This document shows, one piece after another, positions 52,231-62,078 of a DNA stretch of 64,000 nucleotides (within the stretch, counting starts at the first letter, position 1; every line of letters starts with the position of its first letter). The notes beneath the pieces were generated by a model. It had not been told where the DNA came from, ran no database searches, and worked only from the letters and a program-made list of their open reading frames with translations. The stretch is from Paulinella micropora. Its lineage: Eukaryota > Cercozoa > Imbricatea > Euglyphida > Paulinellidae. The stretch is taken from NCBI GenBank assembly GCA_019918135.1, contig WBZZ01006421.1, forward strand, positions 1 through 64,000, read 5' to 3'. A program made the position numbers and the translations under genes.

Positions 52231-53421
52231 GTGCGGCGGCGGCGAAGACAATCGACCGAGCAGGGCGGGGCTCCTCTGCTGGCAGAGGAGCCCCGCTCTA
52301 GCTCTACAGCATCATCAGTCGGCCGCCGGCGTTTCAGGTTCTTGTTCACCACGCCGGCGCGCGCCGCGGTGGTCGACCCGCCCCTACCGCCGGCGCCAGC
52401 TGAGGACGACGAAGCAGAAGCGGACGCGGAGATTGGCGAGGAGGATCTGACTGCGTGGCGCACTGTAGATCGTTTGTCTCACGGGGGCGTTTCTTTCCAG
52501 ACCAACATCAGGTCGGTGGTGTCGATGTACGTGGAGTGGCTGTGCGCGGCGCAGGGCCTGAAAACAGACGACGCGATGCTGGCATCTCAGCTGAGCCTGT
52601 GTTTTGTGGTCGGCCGTTGGGATTGGAGCGAATTGAGGTTGCGCCTGTGCGAGGTGTTGGCACAAGACACGGACGAGCCGCTGGTGCCCGTGGAGTGGAC
52701 ACAAATTCCAACCAATCTGCAGTGGCAACACGACGCGCGGCCGCGCCGGGCGCTGGTCTCGCGGCTGGCAGAGTACGTGGAGGCGGAGCTGGCGTGGGAC
52801 AGCGGCCGCGTGAGCAAGCAGGGCTGCGCGAGGGCGTGCGTGGAGCTTTTGCTGCGCTGGCACGTGCAGAACGAGGTTGTGAGACGCCACGGCCACGAGC
52901 ACGGGACGCACTCGCACCAACGTTTGTTCGCTGCTGTGTCCGCCAGGCTAGCGGGTGAAGTAGCGAACGTCGCGCCCGAGGCGTGGGGCCCGGTGCTGAG
53001 CGCGGCGCTGCCCGCGACGTTGGCGCCGCGCGAACACTGCTACGCGGCGCCCGGCACAACCATGTCGTCAATAGCGGCCGCCCTGGACGAGGCGAAGCAC
53101 GCGCGGACGCTGCGGCTGGACCCGCTGGTGCCGGTGCACTTGTTTTTTTACCTGGCGTGGCCCGCGCTGCTGGACCACCATTTGGGCGCGGGGCGGGGGC
53201 TGCAGCTGAGGACGGCGATGCGGCCCGCGGCGGACCAGGAAATGCTGACGAGGATCTTTTTGCACCGCGTGCTGGCGGCGCTGCGCGGCGGGCGGTCGCT
53301 GCAGGTGTTCGCGGCCATCGACGCCGCTCTGAAGGAGTGGCAGCAGATCTGGGGCCAGCGGCCCGGCCAGCGGCCCGCGGAGGCAGCGAAGAAGGGCGGG
53401 CTGTCCGAACGGAAAGAATGA
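52231..53421 (+). CDS. Unknown protein, about 396 aa, start uncertain
   Basis: The frame is open from 52153. No ATG occurs before 52525, but coding-like sequence extends upstream (acidic AEDDEAEADAEIGEEDLT), and the duplicated remnant at 49917 has an ATG at the matching place. I therefore give the near-cognate GTG at 52231 as the likely start with low confidence; 52525 is the conservative choice. An inverted repeat, CGGGGCTCCTCTGC and its complement, lies inside the frame at 52266-52295. The protein is helical with His-rich (GHEHGTHSHQR), Arg-rich and Trp-rich parts. No family recognised. The tyrosine-recombinase-like gene follows on the same strand after about 250 bases. Confidence 0.6.
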   Translation: MRRRRRQSTEQGGAPLLAEEPRSSSTASSVGRRRFRFLFTTPARAAVVDPPLPPAPAEDDEAEADAEIGEEDLTAWRTVDRLSHGGVSFQTNIRSVVSMYVEWLCAAQGLKTDDAMLASQLSLCFVVGRWDWSELRLRLCEVLAQDTDEPLVPVEWTQIPTNLQWQHDARPRRALVSRLAEYVEAELAWDSGRVSKQGCARACVELLLRWHVQNEVVRRHGHEHGTHSHQRLFAAVSARLAGEVANVAPEAWGPVLSAALPATLAPREHCYAAPGTTMSSIAAALDEAKHARTLRLDPLVPVHLFFYLAWPALLDHHLGAGRGLQLRTAMRPAADQEMLTRIFLHRVLAALRGGRSLQVFAAIDAALKEWQQIWGQRPGQRPAEAAKKGGLSERKE

Positions 53422-53668
53422 GAAAAAAACAAAAGGGGGCGGGGGGCGCCTGGAAAAATGAGAGAAAGAGAGATGGACAAAAACAACCCCAAAAAAAGCT
53501 CTACTTTAAATTTCTCCTGCCTTTTTGGGCGGGAGGGCGAAAAAAAGGCAGGTGCACCAAGATCAGCAGGGCACGAAAGGAGGATTTGGAACTGTTGGCT
53601 TTGGCACACACAAGGATTTTTGCAGCAAGTGAATCTTAGGAGAGAATAAACAGCGCGCGGCGCAGCAA

Positions 53669-56133
53669 ATGGCGGAGGAAGACGACGAGGAGTTGCTGGC
53701 GGGCGCGGAGCCGGGGCTCGGGAAGTTTGCGGGGCTGGACGCGATCGACCTGCGCGGCGACGAGTCGTCGTCTGAGTCGGGCGAAGACGACCACCGAATA
53801 GTAGAGGAAGAGGATGGCGAGCTACAGAGGCAGCTGACGAGATTCAAGCAGTTCTTGGAGCTCAGGTGGAACCCCGAACGCACGGGCCCGATCCCGAGCA
53901 AGAGCACAATAGCCAACCACATCCGGCACGTGCGCAGGTTCGCGGAGTTTGCGCGCGAGCACTGCACTACCAGGCTGGTGGACGCGCTGGGCAAGCCCGC
54001 GCTGCTGTCGGAGTTCGCCGCGTGGCAGCCCCGCGAGGGCAAAAAGATCATGTCGAGCACGGTGGGCTCGTACCTGGGCAGCCTGACGCAGCTGTCGGAC
54101 TTTCTGCGACCGGCGCGCGGCGTACTAGCGTGGCAACAGACGTCGAGGTGGCTGGCGAACCTGTCGCGGCAGGCGCAGCAGTACGCGCGGATCGAACGGG
54201 TGTACGGCGTCGGGCGGGAGGAGTCGGACTGGACGATGTGGGACCTGCAGCCGTTCCGCGTGGCGGCGCTGGCCGAGTACTTTGCGCACTACGACGAGGA
54301 CGTGAAGCATCGTGTTGTGACGCGCGCCACTTACGCTCAGGTGAGGGAGGGCTGGCTGCGCGCATTGCGGGCGGCGCTGCTGTGCCTGTTGCTGACGCCG
54401 CCCGTGCCGCGGCCGGGCATCCTGGTGAATTTGCACCTGAACAGCTCGCTGCTGCGCGAGGAAAAGGAGCCGCGGCGCTGGGTGATCAATCTGCAGGACG
54501 CGACGTCGCTGAGCGTGCAGAAGAACAAGACCCGCGCGATGTACGGAGGGCAGCTGCTGCCGCTCGGCCGGCAGCCCTGGCCGACGGACCAGTTGCCAGC
54601 CGGCGGCCCGGCGGGCTTCGTGCGCCAGGGCGGCTGGAGCTCGGCGCTGGACTTTGTGCTGCTGGACCTGCGGGAGCGCGTGGTGCCCGCCGTGGTCGGC
54701 GGCACGGAGCACAGGCCGCTGTTCCCACACAAGGCGAGCTACAAACGCTACGAGGGGTGGAGGAACAGCAGGAACAATTCGTCGCTGGCCGAGAGAGCGA
54801 GGTCCGGCTTTGTGCGCGAAACGTACCTACATCTGGGAGAAAAGATGTTGGTGAACAACCACCAGCCGGCCCGCTGCCGCGTTCGGGGCTGGGCTAACCT
54901 GCTGACGTTCAAGAGCAGCCGCAAGCCGGCAGAGACCATGGTGCGCGAGCTGGAGCAGTTCGAGGTGTTTACCGCGCTGGGTGGCGGCCCGCCGCCCTGG
55001 GGGCGACGGGCTCGGGCGGCGCGCACCTGACGGTGTTTGCGGGGGCCGGGCAGCACAGCCTAGACACCGTGAACTCGGAGTACCTGCTGCCGGGCCACCG
55101 CCGCCGCAAGGTGGCGGAGCAGGCGCAGTGGATCGAGGGGATGCTAAATCAGCGGAACTGGCACGCACACCTCGACGACCACGACGCCGTGCAGGTCTAC
55201 GTGTCGCCCAGGGCCAGCGAGTTTACCAGGCGCTTCTCGGAGGAGGGGCCGCGCCTGGAGCCCTTTTCGCAGGAAGAAGAGAAGCTGCGGCAGCTAAGGA
55301 GGTGGAGGGTGCGGGAAATGCGCGGCGCGGACTTTATTCACCCTGCGCCGGCGTTCAACAACACGGCCGAGGAGGCGCAGCGGCTGGCGCCAGGCCTCGA
55401 GCTGGTGGGCTTCCAGCACGTGGCGCATGCCTCAAAACGCGAGGTCAGTGCGTTCTGGAAACGGCACGGGCCTGCAAAATCCTCGCACTGCTGGCATGTT
55501 TACAACAGCCACTTGTCAATAGCGGATTGCGAGAACAGGTACAACAATGATTGGAAGGAGGTGGCACGCCTGGGGTTTTTTTCGGCTAGAAATAGCCATA
55601 TCTATTGCCTGCCACCCAACAACGAAGGAGAACCGCGGCCGGAGGACCTAAAGTACGTGTGTCGTTTTCGTGTCAGGGACAAGGTCTATGGCTGGCCCGA
55701 CCGCTGGCTTACTGTTCAAGAGATTCTACGAGAGTACGGTGACCAAAGGAATGGCAGAGAGAAGAACCCGAAGCTGCTGATGCTGATGCAGGCTTTCCTG
55801 GACCAGCTGCGTGTCAAGGCCGTGCAAAGAATTCACAACTGTGTGCTGGTCCAGTGGCATCCACCCGTGCCAGAGCGAACCGAACCGATGGTGGACAGTA
55901 AGCATTACCCGCTGCCAACCGATGCCGCCGAAGGTGAGTCGGCAGTTACAAGGAACCCCGCCGCGTGCCCGGACTACTGGGGGCCGTGGTTTGATCGCAA
56001 CTGGTGCATTTTCCGCCGTGGCGCTCGCGCGGGTGTGGGCCGGTTCTTGGTGGACGAAAACAACGCTGAGGATGACAAGCTGCTCTTGCACAACCGGGAC
56101 ATCTTGGACGCGCTGGCTAATGTGAATAATTAA
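53669..56133 (+). pseudogene. Tyrosine-recombinase-like integrase with long C-terminal part, interrupted
   Basis: From ATG 53669 an acidic N terminus is followed by a SAM-like core-binding pattern (STIANHIRHVRRFAEFAREH, then TVGSYLGSLTQLSDFL), as in integrase N-terminal domains. A catalytic-type Arg occurs in VPRPGILVNLHLN (about residue 247) and a Lys in QKNKTRAMY. Later GQHSLDTVNSEYL resembles the H-x-x-TxxxYL end of tyrosine recombinases (GHSSxxTTxxYL), with the Tyr nucleophile. The last 340 codons (from about 55.1 kb) extend beyond a usual integrase (300-400 aa) and are of unknown role, so a fusion or a separate following gene is possible. Reads in two pieces (about one break). It would integrate or excise the element. 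Confidence 0.55.
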
Positions 56134-56255
56134 TAAAAAAAAAAGAAAGAAAGAGGCGGCTGTCGTGACGGTTTATATTTAAAGACCACCGGACGGGGTA
56201 CCGGGGCGAATTATTTTGCTAGTTAGCAGAAAGATCAGATTTATTAGGTTTTGCT

Positions 56256-58634
56256 TTAGGCCGGAAAGAAAGTTGGGGAGGGAAAGCTGTGCCACCCATC
56301 GCTTACGTCAGAGTACTCGTCTGCTTCCACCTTCAGGCCGCCGTCTTGGTGCCCGTACGCAACCTCGCTCTCGGGCGTTGTTCTTCGGAACAGGCCAGGG
56401 TGCGGGACGCGGGTCGACTCCTGCTTTGCGGCCGGCTGCACTTGCGGCCAACGACGGGGGCCAAAGCGTGGACCAAAATGAGGGACGGGCGGTGGAATGT
56501 GCGGACCCCCCAAGTGAGGGACGGGCTGAAAGCGCGGACCAAAGTGAGGGACGGGTGGTGGAAGGTGCGGGCACCCCAAGTGCGGGGCGGGCGGTGGAAG
56601 GTGCGGGCACCCCAGGTGCGGGGCGGGCGGTGGAAGGTGCGGGCACCCCAAGTGAGGGGCGGGCGGTGGAAGGTGCGGGCACCCCAAGTGAGGGGCGGGC
56701 TGAAAGCACGGACCAAAGTGAGGGACGAGCGGTGCAATGTGCGGACTACCAGCGTGGGTAGGCGGAAAGTGCGGACTATCAGCGTGGGTAGGCGGAATGT
56801 GCGGACTACCAGCGTGGGTAGGCGGAAAGTGCGGACTACCAGCGTGGGTAGGCGGAAAGTGCGGACTACCAGCGTGGGTAGGCGGAAAGTGCGGGCCAAA
56901 GCGTGGAACCGCGCGCTGCGGGACGGAGCGCTGGAGGCGCGGACCCCCAAAGTGGGTCGGCGGCGCCTCCACCGTCCAGCCGGCCGGTTCGGAGCGTGAT
57001 GATGTCGCACCAGTGTGGTAGAAGCCGAAGGCCCGCCGCACGTGTGTGCGCGGCGGGGCTGGCGGGTCTGAATGGTGCGGATCTCGGTTGAGCAAATTGT
57101 CGGCGGGGCTCTGGGAGGGGCCCGCGTGCCTGGCCGCATGTCGCAGCATGTCGGTGTTAGGTTCGGCTGGCCCAGCGTTCTGTGTGCTGGCTTGTGGGCG
57201 GGCCCCTGCACGTTCCCCTTGATAGGTGTGCTCCTCGTGACCCGAGTCCGGTTGGCCGCCGGGGGGTGTGTCAGGGGGCAAGCTCTCAGCCGCGTCGACC
57301 AGCGCGTCCAGCCCCGCCGTACTGTCCTGGCCGGGCGGACTAGGGCGGGTCTGGTCGGGGCTGTTGTCTACCGGGCTGTAAAGTTGGATTTGCTCCTCGA
57401 TCGCTGTGTCGCCAAAGGGGTCGGGCACGCGCGCGTCATCAGTGGCTTCTGCTTCTACCGTTGGCAGATCGTGTTGCGCCGGCTGGTCATCCCCAGTCTT
57501 TTGCCAGTAGCCCAGCAGACCCGTCAACAGGTCCTCCCCGCCGCCGTCGTCATCTTCCGCATCCCCCCCGCTGCCGCCATCTTCCGCATCTCCCCCGCTG
57601 CCGCCATCTTCCGCGCCGTCGTCGGCGTCTTCGTCGTCTGACGTTGCGTACGCCGCGTGGTTCGTGCGTCTTAGCCGCAGCCCTTGCAGCAGGCTCTCGG
57701 CTGACAAGGTTTGGTCCGCTGAGTGGCGCAGTATCCAGAGCAGGGCAAGAAAGGTCGCCGCCAGATCCGCGTCCCGCGGGGCCTCCCGCGCGGCCTCCCG
57801 CGCGGTGGCGGGCTGGTCTGAACAGCAACGCTCGGCCCAAACGGCTGCTTCCGACTCTTGCTCGGGGCAGGGCGTCCTGCTCATAAGCTTCTTCCAGAAT
57901 TTCTCTGCGGCCTGCGCCGGGACTCGCTGGGCCTGTTCGTTCTGGTCGACATTCGAGCCTATCCGTGCCAGGATGCTGATCTTGAGCAAGGAGAAGTTAT
58001 TCCACAGGCACTCCAAGACAGTCAGATTGTTGTGCTCGAGCAGGGGCTTCATCAGCTCATGCGCCCAAGCGTGCATTCTGAACGGTAGTAGAGCTTCCTC
58101 CAGTTCCCGGCGCAGCATGTCTCCGGCTGGGGTGTCCGCGAGGGCGTTGGACAGACACAGCCAAAGCACAAAGGCATTCCGCAGATTGTTGCAGGTGGTG
58201 CATTGAGAAAGATCGCAAGCGCTGACGGGGTTAGGGGGGTCGAAGTCGGATTTCTCAAGCTCGAGAACATCGTCTACGACGTACCTCGAGGCCTCCAGGT
58301 GTTGCAGGGCAGCGAAGGCGCCCTGGCCCCTGCAGGGTAACTCGGACCAGTACTTCTGTTTGGCAAACAGTAAGACGTTGGGCTTGAGTTTACGAACTCT
58401 TTGCAGGTCGGTACAAGATTCCGCGAGGCCGATCTGCAGGAGCAGATCATTGATCAGCTCCCTGTTCAGGTGCCTGCCCTGAAACCTGCGGCAGTCTCTG
58501 AAAGGTTCTTCACGCCATTCGGCCGGCCGGCGTTTGCGGGGGGTCGTTGTTGGGCAGGCCCGGTGGCGTTTCGTGGATCGAAGGTGTTTTCCTTTTTCGC
58601 GGGGGTTTTTCTGCAGACATTTTCTCTTCTTCAT
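56256..58634 (-). CDS. Large Pro/His-rich repeat protein, 792 aa
   Basis: An intact frame from ATG 58634 (MKKRKCLQKNPREKGK). The N-terminal basic part suggests nuclear entry, followed by a helical domain with a Cys trio (CDLSQCTTCNN), an acidic linker (DDEDADDGAEDGGSGGD, tandem copies), then two blocks of tandem repeats near the C terminus: about six copies of a 10-residue PPTHAGSPHF unit (30-base DNA repeat, about 56730-56890) and about four of a 12-residue CPHLPPPAPHLG unit (36-base repeat, about 56560-56720). The repeats look like flexible spacers, and repeat number is likely variable. No family recognised. An ATG in another frame at about 58.6 kb also opens a short basic frame, so the start is likely but not certain. 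Confidence 0.65.
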   Translation of the reverse strand: MKKRKCLQKNPREKGKHLRSTKRHRACPTTTPRKRRPAEWREEPFRDCRRFQGRHLNRELINDLLLQIGLAESCTDLQRVRKLKPNVLLFAKQKYWSELPCRGQGAFAALQHLEASRYVVDDVLELEKSDFDPPNPVSACDLSQCTTCNNLRNAFVLWLCLSNALADTPAGDMLRRELEEALLPFRMHAWAHELMKPLLEHNNLTVLECLWNNFSLLKISILARIGSNVDQNEQAQRVPAQAAEKFWKKLMSRTPCPEQESEAAVWAERCCSDQPATAREAAREAPRDADLAATFLALLWILRHSADQTLSAESLLQGLRLRRTNHAAYATSDDEDADDGAEDGGSGGDAEDGGSGGDAEDDDGGGEDLLTGLLGYWQKTGDDQPAQHDLPTVEAEATDDARVPDPFGDTAIEEQIQLYSPVDNSPDQTRPSPPGQDSTAGLDALVDAAESLPPDTPPGGQPDSGHEEHTYQGERAGARPQASTQNAGPAEPNTDMLRHAARHAGPSQSPADNLLNRDPHHSDPPAPPRTHVRRAFGFYHTGATSSRSEPAGWTVEAPPTHFGGPRLQRSVPQRAVPRFGPHFPPTHAGSPHFPPTHAGSPHFPPTHAGSPHIPPTHADSPHFPPTHAGSPHIAPLVPHFGPCFQPAPHLGCPHLPPPAPHLGCPHLPPPAPHLGCPHLPPPAPHLGCPHLPPPVPHFGPRFQPVPHLGGPHIPPPVPHFGPRFGPRRWPQVQPAAKQESTRVPHPGLFRRTTPESEVAYGHQDGGLKVEADEYSDVSDGWHSFPSPTFFPA

Positions 58635-58689
58635 GCCGGCCTAAAGAAAAAAGAAATGTGCGACAAGAAGAAAACAATGGGGGGGGGGG

Positions 58690-59330
58690 CGAGACGAAAG
58701 GAGAGAGAGAGAGAGAGAGTCCAAAAAAGCAACAGTTAGAAGGTGCAGCGAAGCTTCGAACGTGTTTCGACATCTGGGATACTTGCGGGGTGCGCACAGA
58801 GACAAACACACACAAGATACGACACACGTTCTCAAGACAATGATTTGACACACACGCGTACATAGACACAGAGACACACTCACACACACACAATCACGTA
58901 CACACACCTACACAAACACAAATACACACACACACCTACACACACACAAACACACAAATACACACATACACACACAGACACACCCACAAACCCTTCGCAT
59001 GCACACACACATACACAACACGTACACACACACACGTACAACACACAACCTTTCGCACGTACACAAAACACACGAACACACATGCTTTCGCACGCACACA
59101 AACACATACATACACACATACACACGACACCACACAAGATTTTTTTACACAACACGACACACATACACAAGAGCGACACTTGACACACACACAGATTTTT
59201 TTTACACAACACACACACCTTCACAATCACACGCACCTTCACAAACGCACGCACCTTCACAAACACACACACCTTCACAAATACACACAAAATGAGACTA
59301 AAAATAACACCCTTCATAAGCTCGAAACAA
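58690..59330. repeat. CA-rich simple-sequence region
   Basis: A GA tract (58700-58720) then CACACA and ACACGT variants for over 400 bases (58800-59290), with repeated CACCTTCACAA units near 59215-59285. No coding potential on either strand beyond repeat peptides. Confidence 0.85.
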
Positions 59331-59454
59331 GCAGCCCATAGTTATGTCATCACACTTTTCTTCAAAGAAATTCGCGCGCAGCCGAAAGAAAAGCACCATT
59401 GGGCAGCTTAATGGTTAAAAGAGGGAAGGGGGGGGCCTGTCTTGGCACTGGTGG

Positions 59455-59560
59455 GGTGTGAGCGCAAGAGCATTGGGTTTGCTCAATGCTGCCAACATTG
59501 GGTTTGCGCAATGGCGAGCCCATTGTGCGCCCCCAATGTGCTTTTTTCGGTAGAGCCATC
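59455..59560. repeat. Short reverse copy of the ATTGGGCAAACCCAAT block
   Basis: GCATTGGGTTTGCTCAATG, GCCAACATTGGGTTTGCGC and AATGGCGAGCCCATTG match parts of the block at 40.8-41.3 kb in reverse orientation. It lies between CA-rich and GT-rich tracts, as the first block does. Confidence 0.7.
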
Positions 59561-59699
59561 CCTTCGATTTTGCGCACAACCCATGGGACACGTAGTGCAG
59601 GGTGGCCCCCTTTCCTGTCCTGTGGGAGCATAAATGTTGTACAGTGTGCACACACGTACGGGGAAATGTTGCCTATGTCTGTAGTAGAAAAAACAGTCT

Positions 59700-59910
59700 G
59701 AGCGTTGTATGTGAAAGGTTTCTTTTGTAGTGTACGCGGAAGGTTTGTGCGTGTATGCGTTTTTGTGTGCGAAGGTTTGTGTGTTTGTGTGTTTGTGTGT
59801 GTGTTTGTGTGTGTGTTTGTGTGTGTGTGTGTTTGTGTGTGTGTGTTTGTGTGTGTGTTTGTGCGTGTGTATTTGTGTGTGTGTGGACGGTTCCCTGTGT
59901 GTGCAAGTTG
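59700..59910. repeat. GT microsatellite
   Basis: GTGTGT runs with TTTGTG interruptions. It forms the far flank of the repeat island. No gene in 59,600-60,070. Confidence 0.9.
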
Positions 59911-60073
59911 TCTATGTTTGCGCAGGTTCGTGTGTTTCCTATTATTCTATCTCTTTTATTCAATGGATTCTTATTCATGCATCCTGTTTTATTGTCTCGC
60001 TTTCACCGTGAAAACAAAAGTTTTGCTACCGTGGAAACAAAAGTCTTGCTGCCACTTAATTTAGGCAGGAGCA

Positions 60074-60403
60074 ATGCCGCCGCGAATGAAGAAGTTTCTC
60101 ATGGCCGAAACAGGGGGGTGCGTGGCCAGAAAGCCTCTCGAGCTGTCGAACCTACCCAAGGGTATCAAAACACGCGCTGCCACGAAGAAGGAAAAGGAGG
60201 AAAAGAAGAAAAAGGAGAGCGCCGGCTTATCAGCAATGGAGGCGCATATTCGTTCAGTCCATTTGAGTAAGGAGCTGGGGCCCGGCAAATGGTTGGAATA
60301 TAAAGGCCTAGTGAAGCCGGGCACGTTCGAGAAAATGTCTGGGGAGGAAATGTATGACTTCTGGCAAAAACATCCCCGCTTGCTGGATTTAGTTCGCACA
60401 TAG
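60074..60403 (+). CDS. Small basic protein, 109 aa
   Basis: An intact frame from ATG 60074 (MPPRMKKFLMAETGG). Lys-rich helical stretch (KKEKEEKKKKESAGLS), then a short domain with SKELGPGKWLEYKGLVKPG and FEKMSGEEMYDFWQKHP. The net positive charge suggests nucleic-acid or chromatin binding, but no family is recognised. Short 5' context with a possible AATTTAGG leader. Unbroken and isolated, followed by a 480-base gene-free stretch. Confidence 0.65.
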   Translation: MPPRMKKFLMAETGGCVARKPLELSNLPKGIKTRAATKKEKEEKKKKESAGLSAMEAHIRSVHLSKELGPGKWLEYKGLVKPGTFEKMSGEEMYDFWQKHPRLLDLVRT

Positions 60404-60879
60404 CCAAAAAGCACCACCAAACACCTCCTTACTTTCCTTTTTTCTTAGGGACCTTGCACATGTTGTCTTGATCGAACAATGGAGAACCTCTCAAAGGAAA
60501 TTTGAACGGTTTACAAAAGGAGATAGCCACCAGGCTGCTTCCAATGTAACAGCGTGTTTCTGATCAGTAAAAAGAAATTCTTTGGTCACAATTTCTATTC
60601 AGTAATAATAAAGACAGCCTGCACGTTGGACTTAAAATCCTGTTTTTTTTTTGTCGGTATCTGTCAACCACCCGCTATAAATTTGCACAGAAGCTTTGTC
60701 GCCAAGGTTGCCGCCCTCCTCTCTGCCTGACACTACTACTTTATGTCTTTGGCAGGTTTGGTTTTTTTAAATCCCTTTTTTGTTGTGGTGCTTGTTGACT
60801 GGTTTTTCTGCCGAGGCGTTTTTGTTTTCTGTCCACAAAGAATTAGTGCGTGCCTCCGACTCCTCAGAAAGGCGCCTCA
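60404..60879. other. Spacer, no gene seen
   Basis: Mixed AT-rich sequence with AATAATAAAG (near 60605) that may mark a 3' end. No repeat, palindrome or coding bias seen. Confidence 0.4.
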
Positions 60880-61553
60880 TCATCCTGCCCTGGTAAACTG
60901 TCGCTGCGCACCGGGGGCGTACAAGCGCACTGCTCTTGTTTCAGCACTAAATAGCGTATTTAGTCTTCTTGCCCAAACGCTGAATGAACTTGTAAGAGAC
61001 TCAACGCTCTCTACTAATTCGTCGATTAATTTATCAGTCCACTCGAGTTCGCCATCAACGTTGTTTAAGTACTTTTCTTGCTGTGCAAACACCAGACCGT
61101 CGGGACCATGGGATTCCACAAGATTTGTTAGTACCTCATAATCGATGTCGTCTTCACTGACATCAGCGCTGTAACTTCTGATCGCGCTTTCAAGGAAGCT
61201 ACTAATCGTGAAACGTTTGGTTTCTGCAGCAGTGAGTATTGCTGAACTCGTCCGACCAGCAGTGGGGACTTTGCTGTGTTTTCCTTCGCCATTAGCAAAG
61301 GCGCTGCGGCCGCCTGCTCTGCCTTGTACACGCCAGTAAGAAAGACGCCAAGGCTGCTCTGTCCGTGCTTGCCCAGATAGAGACGCACCGTCTTGCCCAG
61401 ATCCTCGTCACTCTGTCCATCTAAGGGAACGCTCGGCTTTTGTGCCTGTAGACATACCGAAGCCCTTAGCCAAGATTCGCGAAATGATGTCTTAAATTTC
61501 TTGGCATTCTGACCCAGCCAACTATCTCCACGGTCTTCAAACGGGCCGGCCAT
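60880..61553 (-). pseudogene. Small unknown protein, interrupted
   Basis: From ATG 61553 (MAGPFEDRGDSW) a helical Lys/Ser-rich frame, about 224 codons in all, in two pieces (about one break). The later part reads YLNNVDGELEWTDKLIDEL with an acidic helix. No family recognised and no signal peptide. The spacer right of it is G-rich. Confidence 0.45.
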
Positions 61554-62078
61554 TCTTCTTCGCACGACTCCCCTTTCTTGTCTTAGAAAACATGCATATT
61601 TATGCAGGGGGGTCTTCGGAGGAAAAAAAGAAAGGGGGTTGCGCCAACGGGGGAGAGTCGGGATGGGGGGGGGGGGCGACAAAGGCGGGATAAGGGGGGG
61701 GGCCGAGGCTGCCGTCAAGAAAGAAAACAGAACGAAAAGAGAAGGGGGGAAATAAATTTGGAAATGGGCGGGGGGGGGACCCCGGCTTTGTTTTTGCGTG
61801 TGTGGCGAGGAAAGGGCGTGGGAGGAGAGAGAGAGCTGTGGGGGGGGGGGGGGGTGGAAGATGAGTTCCAGTTGGCGCTCCCTACCTTACCAACCCCCTG
61901 GGGACGGAATTTCGCTTTTCCCTCTCCCCCCCCCCTCCGACCCCCCGCCCTTTCTTTCGTAACTCCGTGTTGCAAACATCTTTGACCCTTTGGAGGACCT
62001 TTTTTTTCAAAACTAAGTTTCACGACTTTAGTAGCAGGAGTCGTTTCTCTCTGGGGTCTTTTTGTGGCGCCAAAAAAA
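61554..62078. other. G-run spacer before the SKP1 gene, no gene seen
   Basis: Holds two long G runs (61664-61674 and about 61837-61850), GA stretches, a C run (61927-61936) and a T run. Divergent promoter region. No coding potential. Confidence 0.45.

Noticed and set aside
56289-56999. Plus-strand frame with regular RWKVRAPQVRGG-type repeats
   Set aside because: A shadow of the Pro/His repeats on the opposite strand.
59700-59960. CVFVCVCVC-type frames in the GT tract
   Set aside because: Simple-repeat translation, no gene.
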